From CAZDHT01 sp964505325 (GTDB taxonomy: Bacteria; Planctomycetota; PUPC01), in NCBI GenBank assembly GCA_964505325.1, contig CAZDHT010000005.1:1-54515 (forward strand): a stretch of DNA of 54,515 nt, written 5' to 3'. The notes under the pieces were generated by a model, which was not told the origin of the DNA, ran no database searches, and was given only the letters and a program-made list of their open reading frames with translations. The position numbers and the translations under genes are program-made. Below, one piece after another: positions 24,132-31,297 of this stretch. Position 1 is the first letter of the stretch, and the number at the start of each line of letters is the position of its first letter.

Positions 24132-26315
24132 GTGATGAGGGGCAAGCTCGATCTCGCCGTGTTGTCGCTCATACTCGCGGCGGGCTGTGGGCCGGGGCCG
24201 GACCTGAAGGTCAAGTGCCCGGCCGAGGCCAACGTCTTTGACCGCTGCGAACTCGACATTGGGTTTTCTTCGAGGCTCCGAGGCTTCGCGAGGCTGCCCG
24301 ACACACAGGTCCACGATGCGTACGATGCCGACCGGAACGGCGTGTACGTGCGCCTGACCGCCGAGTTCCGGCACCGGGACGGCGGAACCGTGGCCGTGCC
24401 CGGCTTCGCGATGAAAGAGGAGCTCGGCGGCCCCTGGCGCTGGCGGGTGCGCTGGTCGCCGCGCCGCGCGGGAGAATGGCACGTCACCGTCCGGCTCGAA
24501 GGGCGCGCCGCCCTCGAGGCCGAGCCGGTTTCGATCGCGCAGCGTCTTCAGGACCCGATCGTCGCGCGGACCGCCGACTGGATCGAAGGGCCGCTCGTGG
24601 CGCCCGCGGGCGACCAGCATCCGGGCTATTTGCGGCGGCTCCGGCCGCGCGGCGGCTCGGACTCGCTCTGGCTGTTCGGCGCGTGCCGCGCGTGGGTGGT
24701 CGCGCTCCAGGACAAGCACAACGATTGGCATCCTCACGAATGGCTCAACCGCGAGAGCGAACTCCTCGCCCCCATGCGGGGGGGCGGATTCAACCTGCTC
24801 AACCAGTGGATGGCGCCGTGGGAGTTCCTGCTCGTGCACCACGACCGGGCGGAGCACTGGAAACAGCCCGGTGGAGACTGGAAACGCTCGCCGATCCTGG
24901 ATGACGCCGATTGGACGCCCTACCAGTGCTTCGACCAGGGCCGGGCCGACGCCTTCGACGATCTGGTCCAGCAGTGCGAGGGCGGGCCGCGCAAGGAGAC
25001 GATCCGCCTGCTGCTCTCGCCGCTGCCGCACCAGTGCGTCCAGGTGAAGGAGCACCCGTGGGGCAGCCAAGAGAGCGGCTGGAGCCCGGAGAACGACGCG
25101 GGCAAACAGTTGCCCAGCCGCCTCAACGGGTTCAGTGGCTTCAGGAAGAAGATGTCCGTGTGGCAGTTTTTCGACGCCGATCCGTCGCGGCCGCTCGACG
25201 ACAAGCGGTCGCAGCTCTTCGATCACCAGGCCAACTTCTACCGGTACGTGATCGCACGGTGGGGCTGCTCGCGGGCCATCGGCGTTTGGGTCCTCATCGA
25301 CGAACTGGATGCGGTCGGCGACGTGGTCGGAGTGATGTCGGAGAAAAAGGGCTGGTGGGGTCATCCGCAGTGCGGGCGGTGGCTGGCGGACATGATCCGG
25401 ATGTTCCGTGGAAAGCTGCAGCGATCCGACGGCATGACCTACGCGGGCGATCCGTTCCGCCATCCGGTGCACGTGGCGACGACCAGCTTCGGCGGACAGG
25501 CGGGGCGCGGCGGGAACATCGACTGGACCGGCGGCCCGGCGGACGCGCGGCCCGACATCTTCGGCTGGCATTGGTACCCGGGCTGGGCGCCCGGATCGAC
25601 GTGGTCGGACGTGTGGGAGCGCACCATCGACGGCGTGGCGAGTTACTCGCGGGCGCCCATCGGCCCCGCGCCGCGTCTCATCAGCGAGTTCGGCGCACCC
25701 GACCGCGACAAGCCCGACGACGAGCCGTCAAGGATTTACCCCACGCTGTATCACCACGCTATCTGGTCCGCGATCTTCTCCGGCCAGGCGGGAACGCCGA
25801 TGGACTGGGACGACGGCAAACAGTTCGGCGAACTCCGCTGGAGAAAACGAAAAGGGATCTTCGACCGAGAGCATTACCCCATCGACCACGTCGCCCAGCT
25901 CCAGGCGCTGCGGCGCTTTCTCAAGGGCCTCCGGCCCGGAGACCTTGTGTCCTGCGCCGCCAGGAACGCCCGCGTGAGGTGCGTCGCCGGCGCGCCACGC
26001 CGGCTGCACGCGCTCCACTCGATCGAGCAGCCCGACGCCGTGTATGGTTGGCTGTACAGTACCGGGAAGGCCGCCCGGTTCAGGATCGAGGGGTTGCAGC
26101 CGGGCACGTATCGCCTGACGTGGCACGACCCGTGGACGGGCGAGCCGGTGGGAGAGGCCCAAAGCGTCACGGTGCGCCACGGGACCGCCGTCACGCTGAG
26201 CGCCGGCCCAGCACTGGCCCAGCTCCGAGCGGCGGCAGAGCCATTCCCCGCAGAATCGCGGCTGGCCAAAGGCAACGATGTCGCGTTCAAGCTGACGCAG
26301 TCGCCGCCCCGCTGA
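24132..26315 (+). CDS. DUF5060-type secreted glycoside hydrolase lipoprotein
   Basis: A 727-residue exported protein. A lipobox is present (LILAAGCG, Cys near 19). The N-terminal 90 residues look like the DUF5060 sandwich that precedes many putative glycosidases (EANVFDRCELDIGF, YVRLTAEFRHRDGG, WRWRVRWSPRRAGEWHVTV). A TIM-barrel-like catalytic region follows (about 180-590), with landmarks GGGFNLLNQWMAPWEF, GVWVLIDELDAV and LISEFGAPD, whose glutamates could be the acid/base and nucleophile. The C-terminus has a short sandwich (LQPGTYRLTWHDPWTGE). The start is a GTG at 24132 directly followed by ATG at 24135; either may be used. The first 13 bases fall in the duplicated 55-base overlap of the false gap. 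Substrate not determinable. Confidence 0.75.
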   Translation: MMRGKLDLAVLSLILAAGCGPGPDLKVKCPAEANVFDRCELDIGFSSRLRGFARLPDTQVHDAYDADRNGVYVRLTAEFRHRDGGTVAVPGFAMKEELGGPWRWRVRWSPRRAGEWHVTVRLEGRAALEAEPVSIAQRLQDPIVARTADWIEGPLVAPAGDQHPGYLRRLRPRGGSDSLWLFGACRAWVVALQDKHNDWHPHEWLNRESELLAPMRGGGFNLLNQWMAPWEFLLVHHDRAEHWKQPGGDWKRSPILDDADWTPYQCFDQGRADAFDDLVQQCEGGPRKETIRLLLSPLPHQCVQVKEHPWGSQESGWSPENDAGKQLPSRLNGFSGFRKKMSVWQFFDADPSRPLDDKRSQLFDHQANFYRYVIARWGCSRAIGVWVLIDELDAVGDVVGVMSEKKGWWGHPQCGRWLADMIRMFRGKLQRSDGMTYAGDPFRHPVHVATTSFGGQAGRGGNIDWTGGPADARPDIFGWHWYPGWAPGSTWSDVWERTIDGVASYSRAPIGPAPRLISEFGAPDRDKPDDEPSRIYPTLYHHAIWSAIFSGQAGTPMDWDDGKQFGELRWRKRKGIFDREHYPIDHVAQLQALRRFLKGLRPGDLVSCAARNARVRCVAGAPRRLHALHSIEQPDAVYGWLYSTGKAARFRIEGLQPGTYRLTWHDPWTGEPVGEAQSVTVRHGTAVTLSAGPALAQLRAAAEPFPAESRLAKGNDVAFKLTQSPPR

Positions 26316-26325
26316 GCAGGGAGCG

Positions 26326-27930
26326 TCAGGGCGCCACGGAAAGCTCGAGGCGGATCATCTTCGGCATCTGCCTGCCGGCCACGTCGATGGTGTAGGTCAT
26401 CGGCGACTTGGTGATCCGCTCGGAGTGCGTTTGTTCCTTGCCGTCCGCCGCCCAGACGTACGTGACGTGGAACGGGTCCACGTTGAGGGTCTCGGGGTTG
26501 GCCACCCGCACGCCGACCTTGTTCTTTCCGGCGCCCAGGTGCGGCCGGGCGAACATGTTGTGCTGAAAGACGGCCTTCACCGCGAGCTTGTGAAGCCCGG
26601 CCTTCTGCTTGTCGGCCTTCTTCACCTCGACCTTCGTCATCGATTCCGCCCGGACCCAGAAGTCCCGCGTCCCGTGCACGTGCTTCTTCAATTCCGCCGT
26701 CGCGGCCACCACGCCCGGCCCCTTCTGATCCGCGTCGGCCGCATCCCACACCTTGCGCCACGTGACCGCATCCGACGAGACGTACAGCCGGCTGACGTCG
26801 TCGTCCGCGACGCGGTGGAACTCGGCGGTCAACGTCGCGTTGGTGTAGACGTGCGGCGTGCTCATCTTGTAGACGATGTTGGCGGCCCGCCCGGCCCGCT
26901 TCGGGCGCAGCCAGGGCGTCCCGCCCCCGCGCCAGCCGTACCACTGAAACGTGTTGCTTTCGAAGCCCTTCTTGAAGAGTTCGTTCGTGAATCGCGGGGT
27001 GAACTCGTGGACGCCGTTGGCGTAGTACCGACAGGTATCCACCCCGTTGATCTTCTTGACGTAGGGCTTCCAGTACTTGTAGTTGAGCTTATCCTTGCTG
27101 TCGGACGCGACGCCGCAGAAGTGGTGAGGCGGCAGCTCCTTGGCCGGGGCGTCGCGTTTCACGTTGTACTCGCCGTCGATACAGTCCCACAGGTACGTCA
27201 CTTTGTCGCCCCGGCGCAGGGTCAGGTCGGGGGCGTAGAGCGACCTCCGCGGGCCGCCCAGCTTCTTCGCCTGCTTTGCATTGGCGGCCATGTAGCCGAC
27301 GTCGTCGCCGAAGCCGGCGCAGAACTTCGCGTATTTGGCGTTCGTGGTCAGCCGCGCCGCGTCGAGCGCCAGCACCTTCCCGCACGGCACGAACGTCGGA
27401 CAGGCCCGGCCCTCCTCCTTTGCCTTGGTAAGGACCGTCGGATCGTCGGCAATCTCCTTGAGGCTGGCGATGCCGCCGCCTTTCTCCCGGCTGTACACGT
27501 AGGCCCCGATCAGCGGGTCGAACCAGTGCGTCTTGCCGCCGTAAAACGCCTGCGCCGTCGAATGCCCCGGCACGCTCCAGTATCTTCCCTTCACGCCGGC
27601 CGTGTTCCACAGGTGGATCAGCACGAGCATCTGCTGCGTGCAGAAACTGTAGCCGTAGGTGTTGACCAGGCGCAGCGCGTCCAGGTCGTAGACCTGGTCC
27701 TGCTTCTCGCCGCGCTGTTCGTAGTGGAACATCACCCGGCGGGTGTATTCGTACAGCGCGATCGCCTTCTGCTCCTCGGTCATGCCCGGCTTGCAGATGC
27801 TGTTCACGATCGACTGGAGGCTGTGCGTGTCCACCGACTTGTCCGTGGTCACGCGCGGCGCGATCACGTCGGCCGAGGCCATGGCGACCGCCACCATCAG
27901 GATTCCGCTCACCAGAAGCATCTTCAACAT
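26326..27930 (-). CDS. Secreted transglutaminase-like protein
   Basis: A 534-residue exported protein with a signal peptide (about residues 1-20) and a papain-like transglutaminase fold. The likely triad is Cys97 (TYGYSFCTQQ), His135 (GGKTHWFDP) and Asp138. Preceding helices contain GMTEEQKAIALYEYTRRV, typical of bacterial transglutaminase-like proteins. The C-terminal 200 residues form beta sandwiches. Such proteins often act as proteases or cross-linking enzymes, and the reaction here is unknown. The start at 27930 has GAGAGGAG six bases upstream. Only 10 bases separate its stop from the convergent glycosidase gene. A decayed relative of the same family lies at 42740-42919. Confidence 0.8.
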   Translation of the reverse strand: MLKMLLVSGILMVAVAMASADVIAPRVTTDKSVDTHSLQSIVNSICKPGMTEEQKAIALYEYTRRVMFHYEQRGEKQDQVYDLDALRLVNTYGYSFCTQQMLVLIHLWNTAGVKGRYWSVPGHSTAQAFYGGKTHWFDPLIGAYVYSREKGGGIASLKEIADDPTVLTKAKEEGRACPTFVPCGKVLALDAARLTTNAKYAKFCAGFGDDVGYMAANAKQAKKLGGPRRSLYAPDLTLRRGDKVTYLWDCIDGEYNVKRDAPAKELPPHHFCGVASDSKDKLNYKYWKPYVKKINGVDTCRYYANGVHEFTPRFTNELFKKGFESNTFQWYGWRGGGTPWLRPKRAGRAANIVYKMSTPHVYTNATLTAEFHRVADDDVSRLYVSSDAVTWRKVWDAADADQKGPGVVAATAELKKHVHGTRDFWVRAESMTKVEVKKADKQKAGLHKLAVKAVFQHNMFARPHLGAGKNKVGVRVANPETLNVDPFHVTYVWAADGKEQTHSERITKSPMTYTIDVAGRQMPKMIRLELSVAP

Positions 27931-28086
27931 GCAAGACTCCTCTCACTGGTTCTGTGCCGAGGCCCTCCCGCCTCCAAATCTCCGCCGACTTGACAAGACG
28001 CGTATCTCTTGGCCGGCCGCGTCGCCCGCTCGCGCTTTATTCTACTACTTCTTCGCCGTCGATGCATTTGCGCGCCGATTTTCGCG

Positions 28087-28092
28087 TATAAT
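28087..28092 (+). promoter_or_regulatory. Consensus -10 box (TATAAT) before the minimal pseudopilin
   Basis: A perfect TATAAT at 28087-28092, 44 bases before the start codon. No good -35 box was found at 16-18 base spacing. Confidence 0.45.
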
Positions 28093-28136
28093 AGGGGCGG
28101 GCCAGGTTTGCAGCAATAGAGACAAGGTGTCGACTC

Positions 28137-28652
28137 ATGCGCTCGGGGCGAAGCGGGTTCACCATCCTGGAGTTGTTGGTCGTTATTTCCATCATCGGGA
28201 TCCTGGCGGCGCTGATACTCCCGTCGCTTCGAGAGGCCAAGCGACAAGCGCGGCAAGTAAACTGCAAGGAAAACCTGCACGCGGTGGCCGTCGCCCTGCG
28301 GATGTACCTGAACCGGAGCAACGACATCATGCCCAGGGCGGCCCAGATGCCCTCGCTCGGACTGAACAACCTGCCCCGGATCGCCGACGTGCTGGCCCCT
28401 CACCTGTCCGACCGCAAGACCCTCAAGTGCCCCAGCGACGTGGAGACGAATTTCTTCGCGCGGGAGGGCAGCAGCTACGAGTACCGCAGCATGCTGGGCG
28501 GAGAAAGAGTGAGCGATTCATTCCTGTCTCGCCATTGGGGCGAGGCCAGAACCCCGGTGATGCATGACTACAAGCCGTTCCACGGAGAGCCGGGAGAGCC
28601 CGGCGCGGCGAATTATCTCTTTGCAGACGGACACGTCGGCGACTTAGAATAG
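28137..28652 (+). CDS. Minimal type II/IV pseudopilin (H-x9-DG type)
   Basis: A 171-residue prepilin. The leader MRSGRSG is cut before Phe8, with Glu at mature position 5 (FTILELLVVISIIGILAALILPSL). The stalk passes to the CPSD motif near 110, then a SSYEYRSM strand, a VMHDY strand, and the late motif NYLFADGHVGDLE at the C-terminus. This is the common small layout of planctomycete-type pilins. It serves as the insert-free reference for the giant pseudopilins at 17476-19215 and 44589-45953, which carry extra domains between the CPS and SYGYN positions. The stop codon is complete and abuts a 100 N gap, so downstream partners may be missing. It is divergent from the transglutaminase-like gene. 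Confidence 0.9.
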   Translation: MRSGRSGFTILELLVVISIIGILAALILPSLREAKRQARQVNCKENLHAVAVALRMYLNRSNDIMPRAAQMPSLGLNNLPRIADVLAPHLSDRKTLKCPSDVETNFFAREGSSYEYRSMLGGERVSDSFLSRHWGEARTPVMHDYKPFHGEPGEPGAANYLFADGHVGDLE

Positions 28653-28752
28653 NNNNNNNNNNNNNNNNNNNNNNNNNNNNNNNNNNNNNNNNNNNNNNNN
28701 NNNNNNNNNNNNNNNNNNNNNNNNNNNNNNNNNNNNNNNNNNNNNNNNNNNN
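28653..28752. other. Scaffold gap of 100 N
   Basis: Flanking sequences show no overlap, so the gap may be real. Size is a placeholder. Confidence 0.95.
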
Positions 28753-28778
28753 AAAGCCCTGAATCGAACGAGACCAAG

Positions 28779-29429
28779 GTGAGCAAGAAGACCGTCCTGA
28801 TACTGTTCATCGGCGCCGCGCTTGTGGCGGGCGCAGCGACGGCGTATTCGCTCTGGCCGGCGAGGGAGGGCGACCCCGCCCCGCCGGCCCCGCCACCGGT
28901 TCCCGCCGAGCAGACCCCCGGGCAGACGGTGAAGTACCTGGCGTCGGAGGAGTTCGGGCGACTGGATGACGCCGACAAGCAGGAGTACTTCGACTCGGTT
29001 GTAGATCACTACGAGAGCAAGAAGACGTGGCCGGTGCCCCGCGCGGAATTGACCGACGAAGAGAGAGAACGCCTTCGAAAAAACGCCGGCCCGCTCTTTC
29101 AAAAGATGATAGGGAAGCGGATCGACAAGTACTTCCAGCTCCCACGCGAAGAGCGAACCGCCTATCTCGACGAGATGATTGACCGAATGGAGGAGATGCG
29201 CAAGGCCAGGCAAGAGCGTCGGAAGCAAGAGGAAGAGGCGAAACCCGGCACGCCGGGCGCTTCCACGAGCGGCCATCCCGGTCCACCCGGGCGTGACTTC
29301 AAGCCGGAGTGGCTGAAGCGGTGGATCGAAGAGACCCCACCGGAGGAGCGGGCGAAGCAGGCCCAGTTCATGATGGCGATCCAGAAGCGAAGGCTGGAAC
29401 GCGGCTTCAAGCGGCTCTGGCGGCGCTGA
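28779..29429 (+). CDS. Single-pass membrane protein with charged helical domain
   Basis: A 216-residue protein of no recognised family. One N-terminal membrane helix (VLILFIGAALVAGAATAYSL, about 5-25), a Pro-rich spacer (about 30-45), then highly charged amphipathic helices containing LTDEERERLRKNAGPLF and LPREERTAYLDEMIDRMEEM. A second Pro/Gly linker and a final basic helix follow. The start is a GTG at 28779, with only a weak ribosome site; because a gap ends 27 bases upstream, an earlier start cannot be excluded. The secreted protein at 29473 follows after 43 bases in the same direction. Confidence 0.65.
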   Translation: MSKKTVLILFIGAALVAGAATAYSLWPAREGDPAPPAPPPVPAEQTPGQTVKYLASEEFGRLDDADKQEYFDSVVDHYESKKTWPVPRAELTDEERERLRKNAGPLFQKMIGKRIDKYFQLPREERTAYLDEMIDRMEEMRKARQERRKQEEEAKPGTPGASTSGHPGPPGRDFKPEWLKRWIEETPPEERAKQAQFMMAIQKRRLERGFKRLWRR

Positions 29430-29472
29430 CCCCCTCGCGCGGGCTTGCCAGGCTCTGACAAAGGAGAGAACG

Positions 29473-31224
29473 ATGCGGAAGTACGTGTTGCTCGCGGTGA
29501 TGGCCGTGGCGGTCGCGGTCGTGACGAATGGCGTCGCCTTGGCAAAGTCCTGGGCGGCCCGCCCGATCATCGTCCACGAATGGGGCGTCAACGTCTACGA
29601 TTGGTCGACCGGCGCGCCGCGGGCGGAGAAACTCCCCAAGTTCATCTACACGAATCAGAAACCCGGCCGGCTGGTACCGGTGCCGCCGGCGCGGGTCAAG
29701 GACATGCCGCCGGATTCCGGCATACGGAGAAAGCCCATCCTGTACTTCTATCCGCCGACGAATACGCCGGTGTCCGTGGGGGTCGAGGTTCGCTTCGCCC
29801 ACGGATACGCCAAGGCCTGGTGGCCGCAGGCCAACGTCTACCGCACGCCGCAACAGGTCGCCCGGGCCAAGCCCGTCGACTGGGCGGCTGGGCGGAAGCA
29901 GCACGGTCATTGGCAGCGGAGCGGCGTCAAGTTCCCCGACGACGAACGTTTCGAGCTGGCCTGGTACAACCTCACCCTCACCAAGAACCGGCCAAAAGAC
30001 CCGACGCAGGGCGGGAAGCACCTCGCCGACGACCACTGGGTGAAAGTCGCGCGCCAAGTGGACGCGCACTACGTCTCCAACGGCAAGCAAGCGGAGCAAT
30101 ACCTGTTCTACGAAGGCGCCACCACCCGAACGCCGTGCATCGCCGTCCTGCCCGTGCCGGGCGCCAAGCGGCATCACGTCGTCAACGTGGGCGATGAGCC
30201 GATCCACGACGTCCTCGTCATCTTCCGCGGCGCGAACAAGTCAAAGCGCTGGACCCGGTACCTCCCCGTCTTGCAGCCCGTCCCGCAGGCAGACCCCAAG
30301 GCGCTTCAATGGGGTCACGACGTGCCGCAGGTGATGGCGTTGTCTATCCCGGACTTCAACACCCTGCCTGCCGCCGAATGGGATGACGAGGAGACCTTCC
30401 TGCAACGCACCAAATGGCTGCTGCTCAAGGTCCTCACCGCCGGGGAGCATCGTGCCCAGCGCTGGTATCGCGGCATGCGGGACCCGGCCGACCCCCAGCC
30501 GCCGACGAAGATGCACATGCTCTACTGGAAAGAGGCCGCGGCCCTGGAGAAGATCTGGCGCAAGGACTTCTTCCGGTCCGACGGGCTCACCATCATCTAT
30601 CGCGAGTCGCCCGCACAGCTCGACAAGGCGATGCCGCTCCGCATCTACACCAACATGTCCTACTACGTGATGCTCTCCCGCTGCGGGCTGGTGCTCAACC
30701 AGGGGGTGCCGTACCAGGGCGCCGCAGGGGCGGCGGAGGCCGTCCGCATGTACGCGTACGAGAAGGATCCGGCCAAGCGCAAGGCGCACCTGAACGTGTG
30801 CCTGGCGAGTCGGTTCCTGGCGGTCGGCGCGGCGCGGTACGCCCTTCGGCAAGAGCAGTATCCCGACCAGTCCCGATTGAAGAAGCTGATCGGTCTCCTG
30901 GGCGGGCAAGTGGCGGAAGCTCCCTCCGCCGCCCAAGCCAAGGCGCTCTGGGACAAGCACCAACGGGACGCGCGGCAGTGGGCTTCGCTCTTGCGGCAAG
31001 CCAGGCTGACCAAGAGTCACTACGGGCCCTGGTTCAACGAGAAGCTCTCGGTCGTATACGAGGGCGACGAGCCTTCGAAGCTGGCCTATTATTTCTACAT
31101 GATGAAGCCCCAGGGATTCGATCCGGCCAAGGTGGAGCGCTATCGGTACGGCCCTCGGGATGTCCTCGTCGAGTACGACCTCAAGACGAAATCGTGGAGT
31201 CTGGCGTGGCCCAAGGCGCGGTAG
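29473..31224 (+). CDS. Secreted protein of unknown function
   Basis: A 583-residue protein with a signal peptide (about residues 1-24, ending GVALA). The first mature segment is distinctive: ARPIIVHEWGVNVYD, then KLPKFIY, then RRKPILYFYPP and VSVGVEVRFAHGYAKAWWP. I remember this block order only from other uncharacterised secreted proteins. The N-terminal 300 residues look beta-rich; the C-terminal half is helical. No catalytic or binding motif could be assigned. The start at 29473 has AAGGAGAG upstream. It lies in a rightward series with the 28779 gene and the GH2 gene, so one transcript is plausible. Confidence 0.7.
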   Translation: MRKYVLLAVMAVAVAVVTNGVALAKSWAARPIIVHEWGVNVYDWSTGAPRAEKLPKFIYTNQKPGRLVPVPPARVKDMPPDSGIRRKPILYFYPPTNTPVSVGVEVRFAHGYAKAWWPQANVYRTPQQVARAKPVDWAAGRKQHGHWQRSGVKFPDDERFELAWYNLTLTKNRPKDPTQGGKHLADDHWVKVARQVDAHYVSNGKQAEQYLFYEGATTRTPCIAVLPVPGAKRHHVVNVGDEPIHDVLVIFRGANKSKRWTRYLPVLQPVPQADPKALQWGHDVPQVMALSIPDFNTLPAAEWDDEETFLQRTKWLLLKVLTAGEHRAQRWYRGMRDPADPQPPTKMHMLYWKEAAALEKIWRKDFFRSDGLTIIYRESPAQLDKAMPLRIYTNMSYYVMLSRCGLVLNQGVPYQGAAGAAEAVRMYAYEKDPAKRKAHLNVCLASRFLAVGAARYALRQEQYPDQSRLKKLIGLLGGQVAEAPSAAQAKALWDKHQRDARQWASLLRQARLTKSHYGPWFNEKLSVVYEGDEPSKLAYYFYMMKPQGFDPAKVERYRYGPRDVLVEYDLKTKSWSLAWPKAR

Positions 31225-31297
31225 ATACCCGAGCGGCGGGTGACCTGCGAGGCAGGGCACGCAGGAACGGCGAGGAAAGTCCGTGAAAGGGAGCTTG

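Noticed and set aside
23958..25571. Minus-strand frame running through the N gap
   Set aside because: It is antisense to the glycosidase gene and uses the N block as open sequence.
28653..28752. Overlapping contig ends at the second and third gaps
   Set aside because: No shared sequence was found on either side of 28653-28752 or 36489-36588.
31270..31285. GAGGAAAGTCCG, a core word of RNase P RNA
   Set aside because: None of the other conserved RNase P blocks surround it and it lies in a 73-base space before the GH2 gene; chance match.
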